Part shown: positions 34,000 to 42,307 of the stretch, in pieces
How the letters are laid out: every line of letters starts with the position of its first letter
Position numbering within the stretch: position 1 is the first letter of the stretch
Source: Caldilineaceae bacterium
Lineage (GTDB): Bacteria; Chloroflexota; Anaerolineae; Caldilineales; Caldilineaceae
Reading direction: 5' to 3'
Assembly: GCA_020634815.1 (NCBI GenBank)
Contig: JACKBA010000025.1
Location: 32,146 to 96,145 of the forward strand
DNA length: 64,000 bases
The notes under the pieces: generated by a model
The model's input: only the letters and a program-made list of their open reading frames with translations
Told to the model about the DNA's origin: nothing
Databases searched by the model: none
Translations under genes and position numbers: made by a program

Positions 34000-34921
34000 T
34001 ACGCCAGTAGTAGCGCGCCAGCCATGAGAAGGTGCGCTCTCCACGCAGCCAGATTCTCAGTGGGAGCAGGTAGCGCAGCGGATGCTGCGACTGGCACACT
34101 GTCACCGGCACGGAACGCCCCAACATCACCATGTCGGAAAACGAGCTACCGGCCGTCCCGACGAAAAAATCCGTCTGGCGCAGCAGCCACAGATCCACCA
34201 GCGCATCCTGGATAGCGATCGGCGCGCTGCGATCGAGCGAGCGCGGAGTTGTCGAGACCACGCGCTCTCCGTAGCGCTGCACGAATTTTGCGCGCACTCC
34301 TTCTGCAGGCAGCGGCTGGCCGGTGTATTGATTTGGCGCGCCGTCGTCGGTGCATAGAAGGATTCCGGCATATGGAGATTGCACCAGGTAAGCATCCACG
34401 GCCTGCATTGCTGTCGTTGTATTGTGAGCGCGGATGGGCTCCAGTACACGCATATCACCGCGACGCAGATGCACGCCAACCATGCGCGGGCGAAACACGC
34501 TAGCCGTAAACGCGACGACACGGCCCATGACATCGTCGCTCAGATGCATATCTGCCAGCAGTTCCGCCATCCTGTGCAGGAGTGGTTCATGGGCAGGATA
34601 GCGATGGGGCATCACTAGAGTGTGCGAAGTCCAGAAGTACAGGTGCGGCGTTTCCGTCCGCAACAGGTCGGATTTCACTCGCTCGCGATCGGCATTCTCG
34701 CGCAGATTCGCCCACTGAGCGCCGCTCACATTTGTCACTGACCATGCGTTGGAAAAAAGCTCGGTGAAGCTGGATGCGCACTCCTTCGTGCGCGGCCAGT
34801 ACATGGTGAAGCGCCGGCCGCTTGCCTCCGCCAACGCCATCCCCGAAAGCAACACACGCAGGCGGTTGCTCAGCCCAGACGTGCATGCAACAGTCAGGGT
34901 GCGGACGGAGGCTTCACTCAT
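33974..34921 (-). CDS. Fucosyltransferase-like protein (GT-B, O-fucosyltransferase/NodZ superfamily)
   Basis: A 315-residue minus-strand protein. TSGLSNRLRVLLSGMALAEA (the NxG-type N-terminal loop), GVHLRRGDM (HxRxxD nucleotide-binding signature) and TDFFVGTAGSSFSDMVM near the C-terminus are the three conserved blocks of the NodZ/FUT8/POFUT superfamily, which uses GDP-fucose. The C-terminal 50 residues are very basic. It is oriented against the main cluster and follows the methyltransferase-like gene with an eight-base overlap. Its 3' end overlaps the convergent 32935-33999 gene. Donor specificity is inferred from the family only. Confidence 0.8.
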   Translation of the reverse strand: MSEASVRTLTVACTSGLSNRLRVLLSGMALAEASGRRFTMYWPRTKECASSFTELFSNAWSVTNVSGAQWANLRENADRERVKSDLLRTETPHLYFWTSHTLVMPHRYPAHEPLLHRMAELLADMHLSDDVMGRVVAFTASVFRPRMVGVHLRRGDMRVLEPIRAHNTTTAMQAVDAYLVQSPYAGILLCTDDGAPNQYTGQPLPAEGVRAKFVQRYGERVVSTTPRSLDRSAPIAIQDALVDLWLLRQTDFFVGTAGSSFSDMVMLGRSVPVTVCQSQHPLRYLLPLRIWLRGERTFSWLARYYWRIIRPRAAR

Positions 34922-35621
34922 GCGTTGGTTCGCTCTGTTCAGAGATGGGGCGGACTTGCTCCTGTAGACGCGGCGTCAGACGCAGGCTGTCGTCCTGGAG
35001 CAGCACGTTCCAGCCGCCGTCGCGTTCGATCATGGACAGCACCTCGGAAAGAGGAGGATAGCCATAGCGCACGTTGAAAAGACGGGCATCGTCGATGATG
35101 ATGACGTGCCCCAGACGCGGCGCTGTCAGGAGATGCGCCAGTTCTGCCAGGATCGGTGAGACATGTTCGCCAGATGGCGCCTGGTTGGGGTTGTAGTGAC
35201 CATCCAGCCAGAAGAGGGCCGGTTCATGCAGACGAACGAGGATCTCCGGAAGCAGGTCGGCGCTGTCGCCGCAGAAGAGCTCGATGTGGTGGTCGGATCG
35301 AAACCGCCGGCGAGCTTTCTCGTAGCACACGGGGTCCAGTTCGACCGAATAGAGCCTGGAAAAGTCTTTCCGTAGGACGGCCAACATATGACCGTGCTGT
35401 GTGCCGGTCTCCACCAGAATGCGCAGCCGATAGGCTGATGCATATTGCCGGAGCACTTCCTGCTTGTGCCGGTGGGGTGGCGGCGCGGGCTGGCCGCGCG
35501 CTACCCACTGCTCGACGAGGGCCGCGCCTCGGCGCTGCATCCACCAGACGCGTAGCGGCTCTGCCGGGCCGATGTTGTATAGGAGCCACTTGGCCGTTCT
35601 TCTCAGCGCCTGGCGTATCAT
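34914..35621 (-). CDS. Class I SAM-dependent methyltransferase-like protein
   Basis: A 235-residue protein. LVETGTQHGHMLAVLRKDF is a variant SAM-binding loop (motif I, here ETGTQHG), followed by LYSVELDPVCYEKARRRF (acidic motif II), CGDSADLLPEIL, ALFWLDGHYNP and HVIIIDDARLF. The order matches class I methyltransferases of the type seen in LPS and surface-glycan loci. An N-terminal basic segment (RQALRRTAKWLLYN) could bind membrane. It is the first gene of a two-gene minus-strand operon with the fucosyltransferase-like gene. Confidence 0.75.
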   Translation of the reverse strand: MIRQALRRTAKWLLYNIGPAEPLRVWWMQRRGAALVEQWVARGQPAPPPHRHKQEVLRQYASAYRLRILVETGTQHGHMLAVLRKDFSRLYSVELDPVCYEKARRRFRSDHHIELFCGDSADLLPEILVRLHEPALFWLDGHYNPNQAPSGEHVSPILAELAHLLTAPRLGHVIIIDDARLFNVRYGYPPLSEVLSMIERDGGWNVLLQDDSLRLTPRLQEQVRPISEQSEPTHE

Positions 35622-35699
35622 GAATCGATGGCTGGCATGGGTAGGAGTATACTACAAGAACCCGACGAAAAGATCCGTGGTAGAAGTCCTGGATAGTCG

Positions 35700-36227
35700 A
35701 TGCACAGCGAATACGCAGTTCGGTCCCTGCGCGAAGACGAATATGACCGCTGGACCCAGTTCGTAGCGAAGTGCCCGTCGGGCAGCCTCTTCGCGCTGCC
35801 GGTCTATCTGGATATCTTGTGCCAGGCAACCGGCGGCAGGTTCGAGGTGACGGGTGTCTTTCGGGGCAATGAACTGGTCGGCGGGGTCGCACTCTATTTC
35901 GATGATCAGGCCGTTGCTACGCAACTGGTGCTGACCGGCCCGCACCGCATCAGCTACACTGTGTGCGCCGGCTCCGATGCCGGCTATCTTGCTACCGGTG
36001 CCAATCCATTTCTGCGCTGGCGCTCCTTTACGGCTTTGGCAGGATTGGGATATCATACAAACGACTTGACCGGCGCACCTTACCCCCATGAGCTAAGTCG
36101 CTTTAAGGGCCAGTTAGGTGGTACACTTCTCATCAACTGGCGGATTAGCCGTACACCGACGTTTGCGTTTCGTCTGCGCCGGAAGGCATTTCGTCTCGTT
36201 CGGCAGTTCGGTCGCCGGATCAGGTAG
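35700..36227 (+). pseudogene. FemAB/GNAT-like protein with internal deletion
   Basis: A 175-residue open frame that joins the beginning of a FemAB-like (peptidoglycan-bridge-type aminoacyltransferase) protein to its end. The start reads YDRWTQFVAKCPSGSLFALP, then YLDILCQATGGRFEVTGVF and LVGGVALYF; the end reads YHTNDLTGAPYPHELSRFKG, then QLGGTLLINW. Family members are about 330-360 residues with two GNAT domains; here roughly 150-180 central residues are missing, and the join is near residue 100. The frame is open, so a short product could be made, but both acetyltransferase-type cores appear incomplete. A TATACT-type -10 at about 35647-35652 may serve this gene. Confidence 0.6.
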
Positions 36228-36332
36228 ACATTGAAACGGGACACATCGACTGGCCAATGTCTACGCGGGGCGCACCACCACTCGATTTTATGCAGTTGTC
36301 CAAGAGCGGCGGAGCGAGACAGGGGTGAGTCA

Positions 36333-37487
36333 ATGATGACACCATCGGTTCCGCCTGATATGCCCTGGAAACAGATGACTGAATTGACTCTGAAGCACAA
36401 TACAAGCAGAGCAGTGGCGAACTACACGGACAGGTTAGCGGCCGCCTGGGGAACGGTAGATGCAGCCACGCGCCGTCACCGGATCGCAATTGCCTCAACC
36501 GTGGTCGAACTCCAGGTTCGCGGCGATACGATGAATGACGCGTTATTTCCGGCGTTAGCGCATTTGGCCGTTCCGGCAACTACGCAGCGCATACCGGATA
36601 TCGTCTTTCATCTGTGGGATGGCGACGAAACCGGAGCATGGCCGCCACCGCCGCCCTTTGCGACCGACGACTATCACCGTTACGGTCAGCGCGCCGTGGC
36701 GCACGACAGCGCCACCTCCGTGATGGTTGCGCCCTTCGACGGTCTGCTCTACGCCTATGACCAGGAGAGCCGGCAGGGTTACTTCTGGTGCCGGAACGCG
36801 GCGGAACTTTCGATCTACGAGCGCGCGGCGCCAGCGCAGACGCTCTTCCATTGGGCGCTACGCGAGTTCGGCTGGCAGGTTGTCCATGCCGCGGCGGTGG
36901 GAACGGAAGCGGGCGGCGTGTTGCTGGTCGGCAATACCGGCGCCGGAAAATCCACCACCGCCCTGGCTCTGCTGGAGCAGCGCAACGGCCACTCCCCCGC
37001 ACTGCGCTATCTGAGCGACGACAAGTGCCTGGTGCGCCTGAGGCCCCAGGTCGAAGCATTTGCGCTCTTCAATTCTGCCAAGCTAAAGGCGGACATGCTG
37101 GATCGCTTCCCCACGTTTCGTCCGCTGATCCAGGGGTGGGACGATGAATACAAGGTGGGGAAGAGCCTGGCCTTTCTCCACCCCTCCTTTGATGGTCAGA
37201 TGATCCGGCGCATGCCCGTAAGCGCGCTGGTCACCCCGCAGATCGCCCACCTTGCGCAGCCCCGCCTCACCCCCGTGCGCGGCCCGGAGGTGTTCCGGGT
37301 GCTCGGCCCCAGCACGGTGATATGGCTGCCCGGCGCCGAGGCCGACAACTTTCGTTTCAACGCCGAGTTGGCGCGGACGCTGCCCAGCTTCCGGCTGGAT
37401 CTGGCCGTCGAACCGGAGCGCAACAGCGCAGCCATCGCCACCTTGTTGGACAGTCTGCCATGTGCCGCCGACCAACGATCAGCGTAA
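36333..37487 (+). CDS. HPr kinase-like P-loop protein (HprK-related)
   Basis: A 384-residue protein. Residues about 1-190 form a divergent N-terminal domain; residues about 195-330 hold the kinase-like core with P-loop LLVGNTGAGKSTTALALLEQ and, 20-25 residues later, YLSDDKCLVRL (the DD motif of HPr kinase-related proteins). HprK-related proteins without PTS partners occur in peptide-modifying clusters and some are known lasso-peptide tailoring kinases. ATG 36333 has an AGGGGTGAG site. It overlaps the following GT2 gene by 28 bases, and a nucleotidyltransferase-like and a PqqD-like gene lie 5-6 kb downstream. No PTS genes are present. Confidence 0.75.
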   Translation: MMTPSVPPDMPWKQMTELTLKHNTSRAVANYTDRLAAAWGTVDAATRRHRIAIASTVVELQVRGDTMNDALFPALAHLAVPATTQRIPDIVFHLWDGDETGAWPPPPPFATDDYHRYGQRAVAHDSATSVMVAPFDGLLYAYDQESRQGYFWCRNAAELSIYERAAPAQTLFHWALREFGWQVVHAAAVGTEAGGVLLVGNTGAGKSTTALALLEQRNGHSPALRYLSDDKCLVRLRPQVEAFALFNSAKLKADMLDRFPTFRPLIQGWDDEYKVGKSLAFLHPSFDGQMIRRMPVSALVTPQIAHLAQPRLTPVRGPEVFRVLGPSTVIWLPGAEADNFRFNAELARTLPSFRLDLAVEPERNSAAIATLLDSLPCAADQRSA

Positions 37488-38200
37488 TCATCCCGGTCTT
37501 CAACGGCGAACGCTTTCTGGCCGAGGCCATCGATAGCGTGCTGGCCCAAACGCTGCCGCCGAACGAGATCATCGTGGTGGATGACGGGTCGACCGATGGG
37601 ACAGGCGACGTTGTCGCGGCGCTAGCAGTGATTGCATCTGTGCGAATACACACTATCTCCCAAGAGAATCAAGGGCCAGCGGCAGCTCGCAACCGGGGAG
37701 CGGATTCGGCGAGCGGAGATCTGATCGCTTTCCTCGATGCCGACGACCTATGGCTGCCCGACAAGACGGCGCATCAGGTGGCCACGCTGGCGGCCTACCC
37801 GGAGGCCGGCGCGGCCTGGGGTGACGCGTACGAGTTTGCCGGTGACTCGCTGGTTGAGGCGCTGGCGACGGGCAAGCACTCTGTCCCCAGCCCACAATTT
37901 CTGCTGCAGAGTATGTTGTTTCGGCGGGCGACACTCGACGTAGTCGGCCCGTTCAACCCAGACCTGCGCATCGGAGAGGACGTGGACTGGCTCTTGCGCG
38001 CCATGGAGCAGGGCGTCAGATTCGTGTTGCACCGCCACCCGGTGGTCTACTACCGCCGGCACGGGGCAAATCTCACCAGTGACAGAGACGCAGCGCACCG
38101 GCAGTTCTATGCGCTGATCAAACGTTCGCTCGATCGACGGCGGGCTGCGGGCATGAAACCTGGCAAGCAGCCATCCCCGTTTATTGTCACAACCCGCTAG
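37460..38200 (+). CDS. GT2 glycosyltransferase
   Basis: A 246-residue single-domain family-2 glycosyltransferase: ISVIIPVFNGERFLAEAIDS, IIVVDDGSTDGTGDVV, AARNRGADSASGDLIAF, LDADDLWL (DxD) and GEDVDWLLRAMEQG (catalytic ED). ATG 37460 lies inside the end of the HprK-like gene. It belongs to a run of five GT2 genes (37460, 38340, 39189, 40852, 41546) of the same subgroup that probably arose by tandem duplication and share the LPDKxAxQV/LAVQT block after the DxD site. Confidence 0.9.
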   Translation: MCRRPTISVIIPVFNGERFLAEAIDSVLAQTLPPNEIIVVDDGSTDGTGDVVAALAVIASVRIHTISQENQGPAAARNRGADSASGDLIAFLDADDLWLPDKTAHQVATLAAYPEAGAAWGDAYEFAGDSLVEALATGKHSVPSPQFLLQSMLFRRATLDVVGPFNPDLRIGEDVDWLLRAMEQGVRFVLHRHPVVYYRRHGANLTSDRDAAHRQFYALIKRSLDRRRAAGMKPGKQPSPFIVTTR

Positions 38201-38315
38201 AGGCGCACGCCGCGACGAGAAGCGCGAAGATATCTCATTGGCGTTGTGTAGCCCAGGGGCATTGGCGCCGATATGAATACCGACCCTGTGCATTCAGGCT
38301 GAAAGCTACCGGATG

Positions 38316-38324
38316 TGCTATGAT
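38316..38324 (+). promoter_or_regulatory. Extended -10 promoter element
   Basis: TG-C-TATGAT (38316-38324) matches an extended -10 and lies in the 139-base gap after the previous GT2 gene. No good -35 is present. If used, transcription would start near 38331, just upstream of ATG 38340, and would exclude the earlier ATG at 38313. Confidence 0.3.
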
Positions 38325-38339
38325 GTAGCCGTCGACGAC

Positions 38340-39146
38340 ATGACAGTCGGACAGCCGGCGCCGGCAGCGCAACCTGAAACAACCACCAAACCTGAACAGA
38401 CCATTGTGTCGCACCATATGATGCCCGCCTCCCCGCTCATCACAATAATCCTACCCGTCTACAATGGTGAAGCCTTTCTGGCTGAGGCAATCGAGAGCGT
38501 TCTGCAACAGCCCTATCGCCCCATCGAAATTGTTGTTGTGAACGACGGATCGACCGATGGGACGGCAGCGATCGTCCAGCACTATGTGGACAACGAGCGC
38601 GCGCCGATAGTCCACCACAGACAACCCAACCAGGGACTACCTGCCAGCTTGAACCGGGGGCTGGCGCTGGCTGCCGGAGAGTGGATCACCTTCATCGATG
38701 CCGACGATTGTTGGGCAGGCGACAAGCTGGCCGTGCAGACCGCGCACTTGCTCGCCGACCCGACCCTGGCAGCCGTTTGGGGGACCACGCAGATGTTTGC
38801 CGGCGGCGACGACTCGCAAGGCATCATGCTTGGCGCGCCCTGGCATGGCACCAACCTGGGCAGCGGTCTCTTTCGTCGTTCCGTCTTCGACCGCATCGGC
38901 GCTTTCGATGTCACGCTCGACCATGGCGAAGACCTCGACTGGTACCTGCGCTTGAAGTCCCACGCAGAGCTTCGACAGATCAAGGTTGCGGAGATCGCGC
39001 TCTTCTACCGCTATCACGGCAACAACAAGTGGCTCGGGCAGCCTGATGCACTTCTGCAGAACCTGCAAGTGCTTAGAAAGCACATCGGACGCCAACGTGC
39101 AGAGGCGGGATCTCCCAGTGTGACCAAGGGCGGACTGCCTGCATAG
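38340..39146 (+). CDS. GT2 glycosyltransferase
   Basis: A family-2 glycosyltransferase of about 268 residues with ITIILPVYNGEAFLAEAIES, IVVVNDGSTDGTAAIV, GLPASLNRGLALAAGEWITF, IDADDCWAGDKLAVQTAHLL and GEDLDWYLRLKSHAE. A Pro/Thr-rich stretch of about 25 residues precedes the domain if ATG 38340 is used; starts at 38313 and 38418 (MMPASPLIT, which gives the canonical GT2 N-terminus) are also possible and none has a clear ribosome-binding site. Confidence 0.87.
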   Translation: MTVGQPAPAAQPETTTKPEQTIVSHHMMPASPLITIILPVYNGEAFLAEAIESVLQQPYRPIEIVVVNDGSTDGTAAIVQHYVDNERAPIVHHRQPNQGLPASLNRGLALAAGEWITFIDADDCWAGDKLAVQTAHLLADPTLAAVWGTTQMFAGGDDSQGIMLGAPWHGTNLGSGLFRRSVFDRIGAFDVTLDHGEDLDWYLRLKSHAELRQIKVAEIALFYRYHGNNKWLGQPDALLQNLQVLRKHIGRQRAEAGSPSVTKGGLPA

Positions 39147-39188
39147 GCCGGGCTATATCGTGTCCAAAGTGACATAGAAGGAACGCCA

Positions 39189-39926
39189 GTGCCCAATCTT
39201 CAATGCCAAGGCGGAACTGAAGATGTCTCCGTCGTCATTGCCGTCAGAAATGGCGAGCGCTTTCTGGCGGAGGCGCTGCGCAGCGTTGCACGGCAAACCG
39301 TACCGCCGTGTGAAGTCCTCGTGATCGACGGCCACTCCACCGACGACACAGCCAGGATCGCCAATTCCTTCCCTGGCGTAGCGCTTCACGAACAGGGTGG
39401 CTCCGGCATCCCAAACGCCTATAATTGCGGAGTAAAGCTGGCCAGCGGCGCCTTGATCGCCTTCCTGTCGCACGACGATCTGTGGACCCCGGACAAACTG
39501 GCCGTGCAGACCGGTTATCTGCGCGAACATCCTGCGGCCATGTACTGCGTCGCCCTGGCCAAGTTTTTTCTCGAGCCTGGCTGTAGCGCGCCGCCCACTT
39601 TCAGAGCAGCCTTGCTCGAAGGCGACCACGTTGCGCGCATCATGGAGACCCTGGTCGCCCGCCGCGAGTTGTTCGACCTCGTAGGTGGTTTCGACGAAGC
39701 GCTCCATGTGGCCGAAGATGTGGACTGGTATGCCCGCGTGGCGGACGCCGGGTATCCGGTCAATGTCGTCGAGAAAGTGCTCCTGCACAAACGAGTGCAC
39801 GGCGTGAATTCCTCCCTCACGGCCGCGACGCACAACCACAACCTGCTGACAGCGCTCCGTGCAAGCGCAGCGCGCAAACGGGGCAGCGCCGGCAAGGGCA
39901 CCGAAGGGGACGGAACCAACCGATGA
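39189..39926 (+). CDS. GT2 glycosyltransferase
   Basis: A 245-residue GT2 protein. VSVVIAVRNGERFLAEALRS and VLVIDGHSTDDTARI begin it, and IAFLSHDDLWTPDKLAVQT carries the metal site as SHDD instead of the usual DADD, so the first acidic residue is lost. AEDVDWYARVADAG follows. The GTG start at 39189 has an AAGGAA site. The stop overlaps the sulfotransferase start (ATGA). The altered metal motif may change metal use or donor; compare 41546-42298, which keeps DADD in an otherwise similar sequence. Confidence 0.86.
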   Translation: MPNLQCQGGTEDVSVVIAVRNGERFLAEALRSVARQTVPPCEVLVIDGHSTDDTARIANSFPGVALHEQGGSGIPNAYNCGVKLASGALIAFLSHDDLWTPDKLAVQTGYLREHPAAMYCVALAKFFLEPGCSAPPTFRAALLEGDHVARIMETLVARRELFDLVGGFDEALHVAEDVDWYARVADAGYPVNVVEKVLLHKRVHGVNSSLTAATHNHNLLTALRASAARKRGSAGKGTEGDGTNR

Positions 39927-40855
39927 TCCATGGCGCTGCCGGCTTGCGCCCGACCTTTCTCGTCATCGGCGCGTACAAGGCGGGGACGACGTCAATTCAC
40001 CATTACTTGAAGCAACACCCCCAGGTTTTCATGAGCCAGAGGAAGGAGATTCGCTTCCTGACCTATGCTGGTCACGAACGGTTACCCCTCTCGCCGGTCG
40101 AGTTCGCCTCGCTCCCCTGGCCTGTGCAGACACTCCCGGCCTACGAAGCACTGTTCGCAGAGGCGATGGAGACGCAGGCTCGAGGCGACGTCTCTCCCAG
40201 CTACCTTGAATATGCAGAGCAGTCAATCATCGGTATTCGGGCCTTCGTACCCGAAGCAAAACTGATTGCGATTCTCCGCCAACCGGCCGACCGCGCGTAT
40301 TCCAACCATTTGTTTCACGTGCGCGTCGAGCAGGAAGAGGAATTGGAGTTTCGCAGCGTACTGCGATTTGAAGCCGAGGGTCGTGTCCGTCGCGTTAATG
40401 GTTTGCCCCGCGCAAACATAGCGAGGGGGTTCTATTACGAAGCTTTGCAGTGCTACTTCCAGGCTTTTCCGCGCGAGAAGATCCGCGTCTGGCTGTACGA
40501 AGACCTGCGAGCAGATGCGGCCGGCCTGATGCGCAAAATCTTCCGCTTTCTCGCCGTAGATGAGACCTTCACGCCGGATGTATCGATCCGCTACAATGCA
40601 GCGCAATGGCCGCGGCTACCCATTCCGCCAACGGCCACGAAGCGACTGAGGCGCCTCGTAGGGCCGTTCATGAGGCTTCTTTCCAAAGATCTTCACCGGA
40701 GCGCGTCGAAACACTACCGCACACTCTCCTATACCCAGGCGCCAGAACTGGATCCGGCACTACGCAGCGAACTCACGGCGCTCTACCGCGATGACATTCT
40801 TCGCACGCAGGACCTGATCGGCCGCGACCTGGGCCATTGGCTGGAGCAAGCATGA
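39923..40855 (+). CDS. Sulfotransferase (Sulfotransfer_1-like)
   Basis: A 310-residue PAPS-dependent sulfotransferase. The 5' loop is FLVIGAYKAGTTSIHHYLKQ (K-A-G-T-T), then MSQRKEIRFL, GDVSPSYLEYAE, and the 3' loop LIAILRQPADRAYSNHLFHV. A KIRVWLYEDLRAD block and a C-terminal YRDDILRTQDLIGRDLGHWL complete the classical bacterial family. It lies between GT2 genes and overlaps both neighbours by four bases, so its substrate is probably the sugar added by them. Confidence 0.9.
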   Translation: MIHGAAGLRPTFLVIGAYKAGTTSIHHYLKQHPQVFMSQRKEIRFLTYAGHERLPLSPVEFASLPWPVQTLPAYEALFAEAMETQARGDVSPSYLEYAEQSIIGIRAFVPEAKLIAILRQPADRAYSNHLFHVRVEQEEELEFRSVLRFEAEGRVRRVNGLPRANIARGFYYEALQCYFQAFPREKIRVWLYEDLRADAAGLMRKIFRFLAVDETFTPDVSIRYNAAQWPRLPIPPTATKRLRRLVGPFMRLLSKDLHRSASKHYRTLSYTQAPELDPALRSELTALYRDDILRTQDLIGRDLGHWLEQA

Positions 40856-41553
40856 CTTCATTGAGCACGACCGTCATCATTCCCGTCCACAACGGCGAAC
40901 GCTACCTGGCGGCAGCCATCCGCAGCGTGCTGGCGCAGACCCATCCCCCGGCCGAAATCCTGGTCGTGGACGACGGCTCGACCGACCGCAGCGCGGCCTT
41001 CGCCCATTCCTTTGGCCCGCCCGTATCCGTGTTAACCCAGGCCAACCTCGGCCCCGCGGCAGCGCGCAACCTGGGTGTCGCCCACGCCACCGGCGACCTG
41101 CTGGCTTTCCTCGATGCCGACGATCTATGGCTCCTGTACAAGCTGGCCCGTCAGGTGCAGGTGCTAAAGCGCGATCCTGCGTGTGAAGCGGTCTTGGGCA
41201 GCATGGAGAACTTCGTCAGCCCGGAGTTGGCGGAGACCGATCGCCAGGCGATGGCCCCTTCGGCCGACGTCAGCGGTGCGCATCATGTCGGTACGCTGTT
41301 GATCCGACGCGCCGCCTTCCAGCGCATCGGCGCCTTCGACGAACGCTGGCGCCATGGAGAATTCATCGCATGGTGGGCACGGGCCGACCGGGCTGGGCTG
41401 ACCCATGTCGTCCTGCCCGAGCTGGTCTTGCGCCGGCGTCTGCATATGGACAACTTGACTCGACGCGAACAGGAGGGCCGGCGGTCATACCCGACGCTGT
41501 TGCGGGAGCACATTCGGAGCGTGCGGGAGGGAACCGCCAAACGCCATGGCTGA
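40852..41553 (+). CDS. GT2 glycosyltransferase
   Basis: A 233-residue GT2 protein with TVIIPVHNGERYLAAAIRSV, EILVVDDGSTDRSAAF, GPAAARNLGVAHATGDLLAF and LDADDLWLLYKLARQVQ. The position that is ED(V/L)DW in its neighbours is HGEFIAWWARADRAG, so the usual aspartate before the tryptophan is absent. The family fold is clear, but acceptor or catalytic chemistry may differ. ATG 40852 overlaps the preceding stop; the end overlaps the next start by eight bases. Confidence 0.87.
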   Translation: MTSLSTTVIIPVHNGERYLAAAIRSVLAQTHPPAEILVVDDGSTDRSAAFAHSFGPPVSVLTQANLGPAAARNLGVAHATGDLLAFLDADDLWLLYKLARQVQVLKRDPACEAVLGSMENFVSPELAETDRQAMAPSADVSGAHHVGTLLIRRAAFQRIGAFDERWRHGEFIAWWARADRAGLTHVVLPELVLRRRLHMDNLTRREQEGRRSYPTLLREHIRSVREGTAKRHG

Positions 41554-42298
41554 TTTCCCCAGATCCCAGCAAGTCAGTGCCATCGTGGTCGTTCGCAACG
41601 GCGAGCGTTTCCTGCGCGATGCCTTGCAGAGCATCGCCGCCCAGACCCGCCCGCCGGATGAAATCCTGGTGATCGACGGCCAGTCCAGCGACAGCACGGC
41701 GCAGATCGCGCAGTCGTTTCCCGGCGTGCGCTACCTGCTTCAGCCCGACCTGGGCATTGCCAACGCCCGCAACCTGGCCATTGCGCATGCGATGGGTGAT
41801 TTCCTGGCCTTTCTCGATGCCGACGACCGTTGGACACCAGACAAAGTGGCCGTACAACTCGAGCTTATGCTGGCCAATCCACACTTGATGTACACGACGA
41901 CCTTTCTGCGCCTCTTTTACGAGCCAGGGACGGTAGAACGCCCCGGGTTCCAGGCGGAGGGGTTTGGCCCAGGGATCGAAGGGCGCTTTCCGGGCACCAT
42001 GCTAACCCGGCGCGAGGTGTTTCAGCGCGTCGGGCCCTTCGATCCGGCCTTTGCACTGGCGTTCGAGATCGACTGGTTTGCGCGTGCCCAGGATGCCGGC
42101 GAGCACTCCGCCGTCATCGAGCGCGTGCTGCTCCACAAGCGCATCCATACGCAAAACAACTCGATCCAACAGGAGCGATTCCGCAGCGAGGGATTTGTCG
42201 TGCTGCGTCGCACGCTTGCACGCAAACGCGCGGCGCAGCTTGCACCCACCGAACCACTCGCCGGCCCGCTCGGCCACGATCTCTCGACTCCAGACTGA
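41546..42298 (+). CDS. GT2 glycosyltransferase
   Basis: A 250-residue GT2 protein closely related to 39189-39926: VSAIVVVRNGERFLRDALQS, ILVIDGQSSDSTAQIAQSFP, LDADDRWTPDKVAVQLELML and FEIDWFARAQDAG, then VLLHKRIHTQNNS. The LLHKR(V/I)H block is shared only with 39189. The standard DADD metal site is present. It ends nine bases before the nucleotidyltransferase-like gene. Confidence 0.88.
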   Translation: MADFPRSQQVSAIVVVRNGERFLRDALQSIAAQTRPPDEILVIDGQSSDSTAQIAQSFPGVRYLLQPDLGIANARNLAIAHAMGDFLAFLDADDRWTPDKVAVQLELMLANPHLMYTTTFLRLFYEPGTVERPGFQAEGFGPGIEGRFPGTMLTRREVFQRVGPFDPAFALAFEIDWFARAQDAGEHSAVIERVLLHKRIHTQNNSIQQERFRSEGFVVLRRTLARKRAAQLAPTEPLAGPLGHDLSTPD

Positions 42299-42307
42299 CC
42301 CGTGACC

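Noticed and set aside
36231..36332. Small peptide or N-terminal extension before the HprK-like gene (possible precursor)
   Set aside because: No leader-like YxxPxL motif and no ribosome-binding site; sequence looks like leader DNA before ATG 36333.
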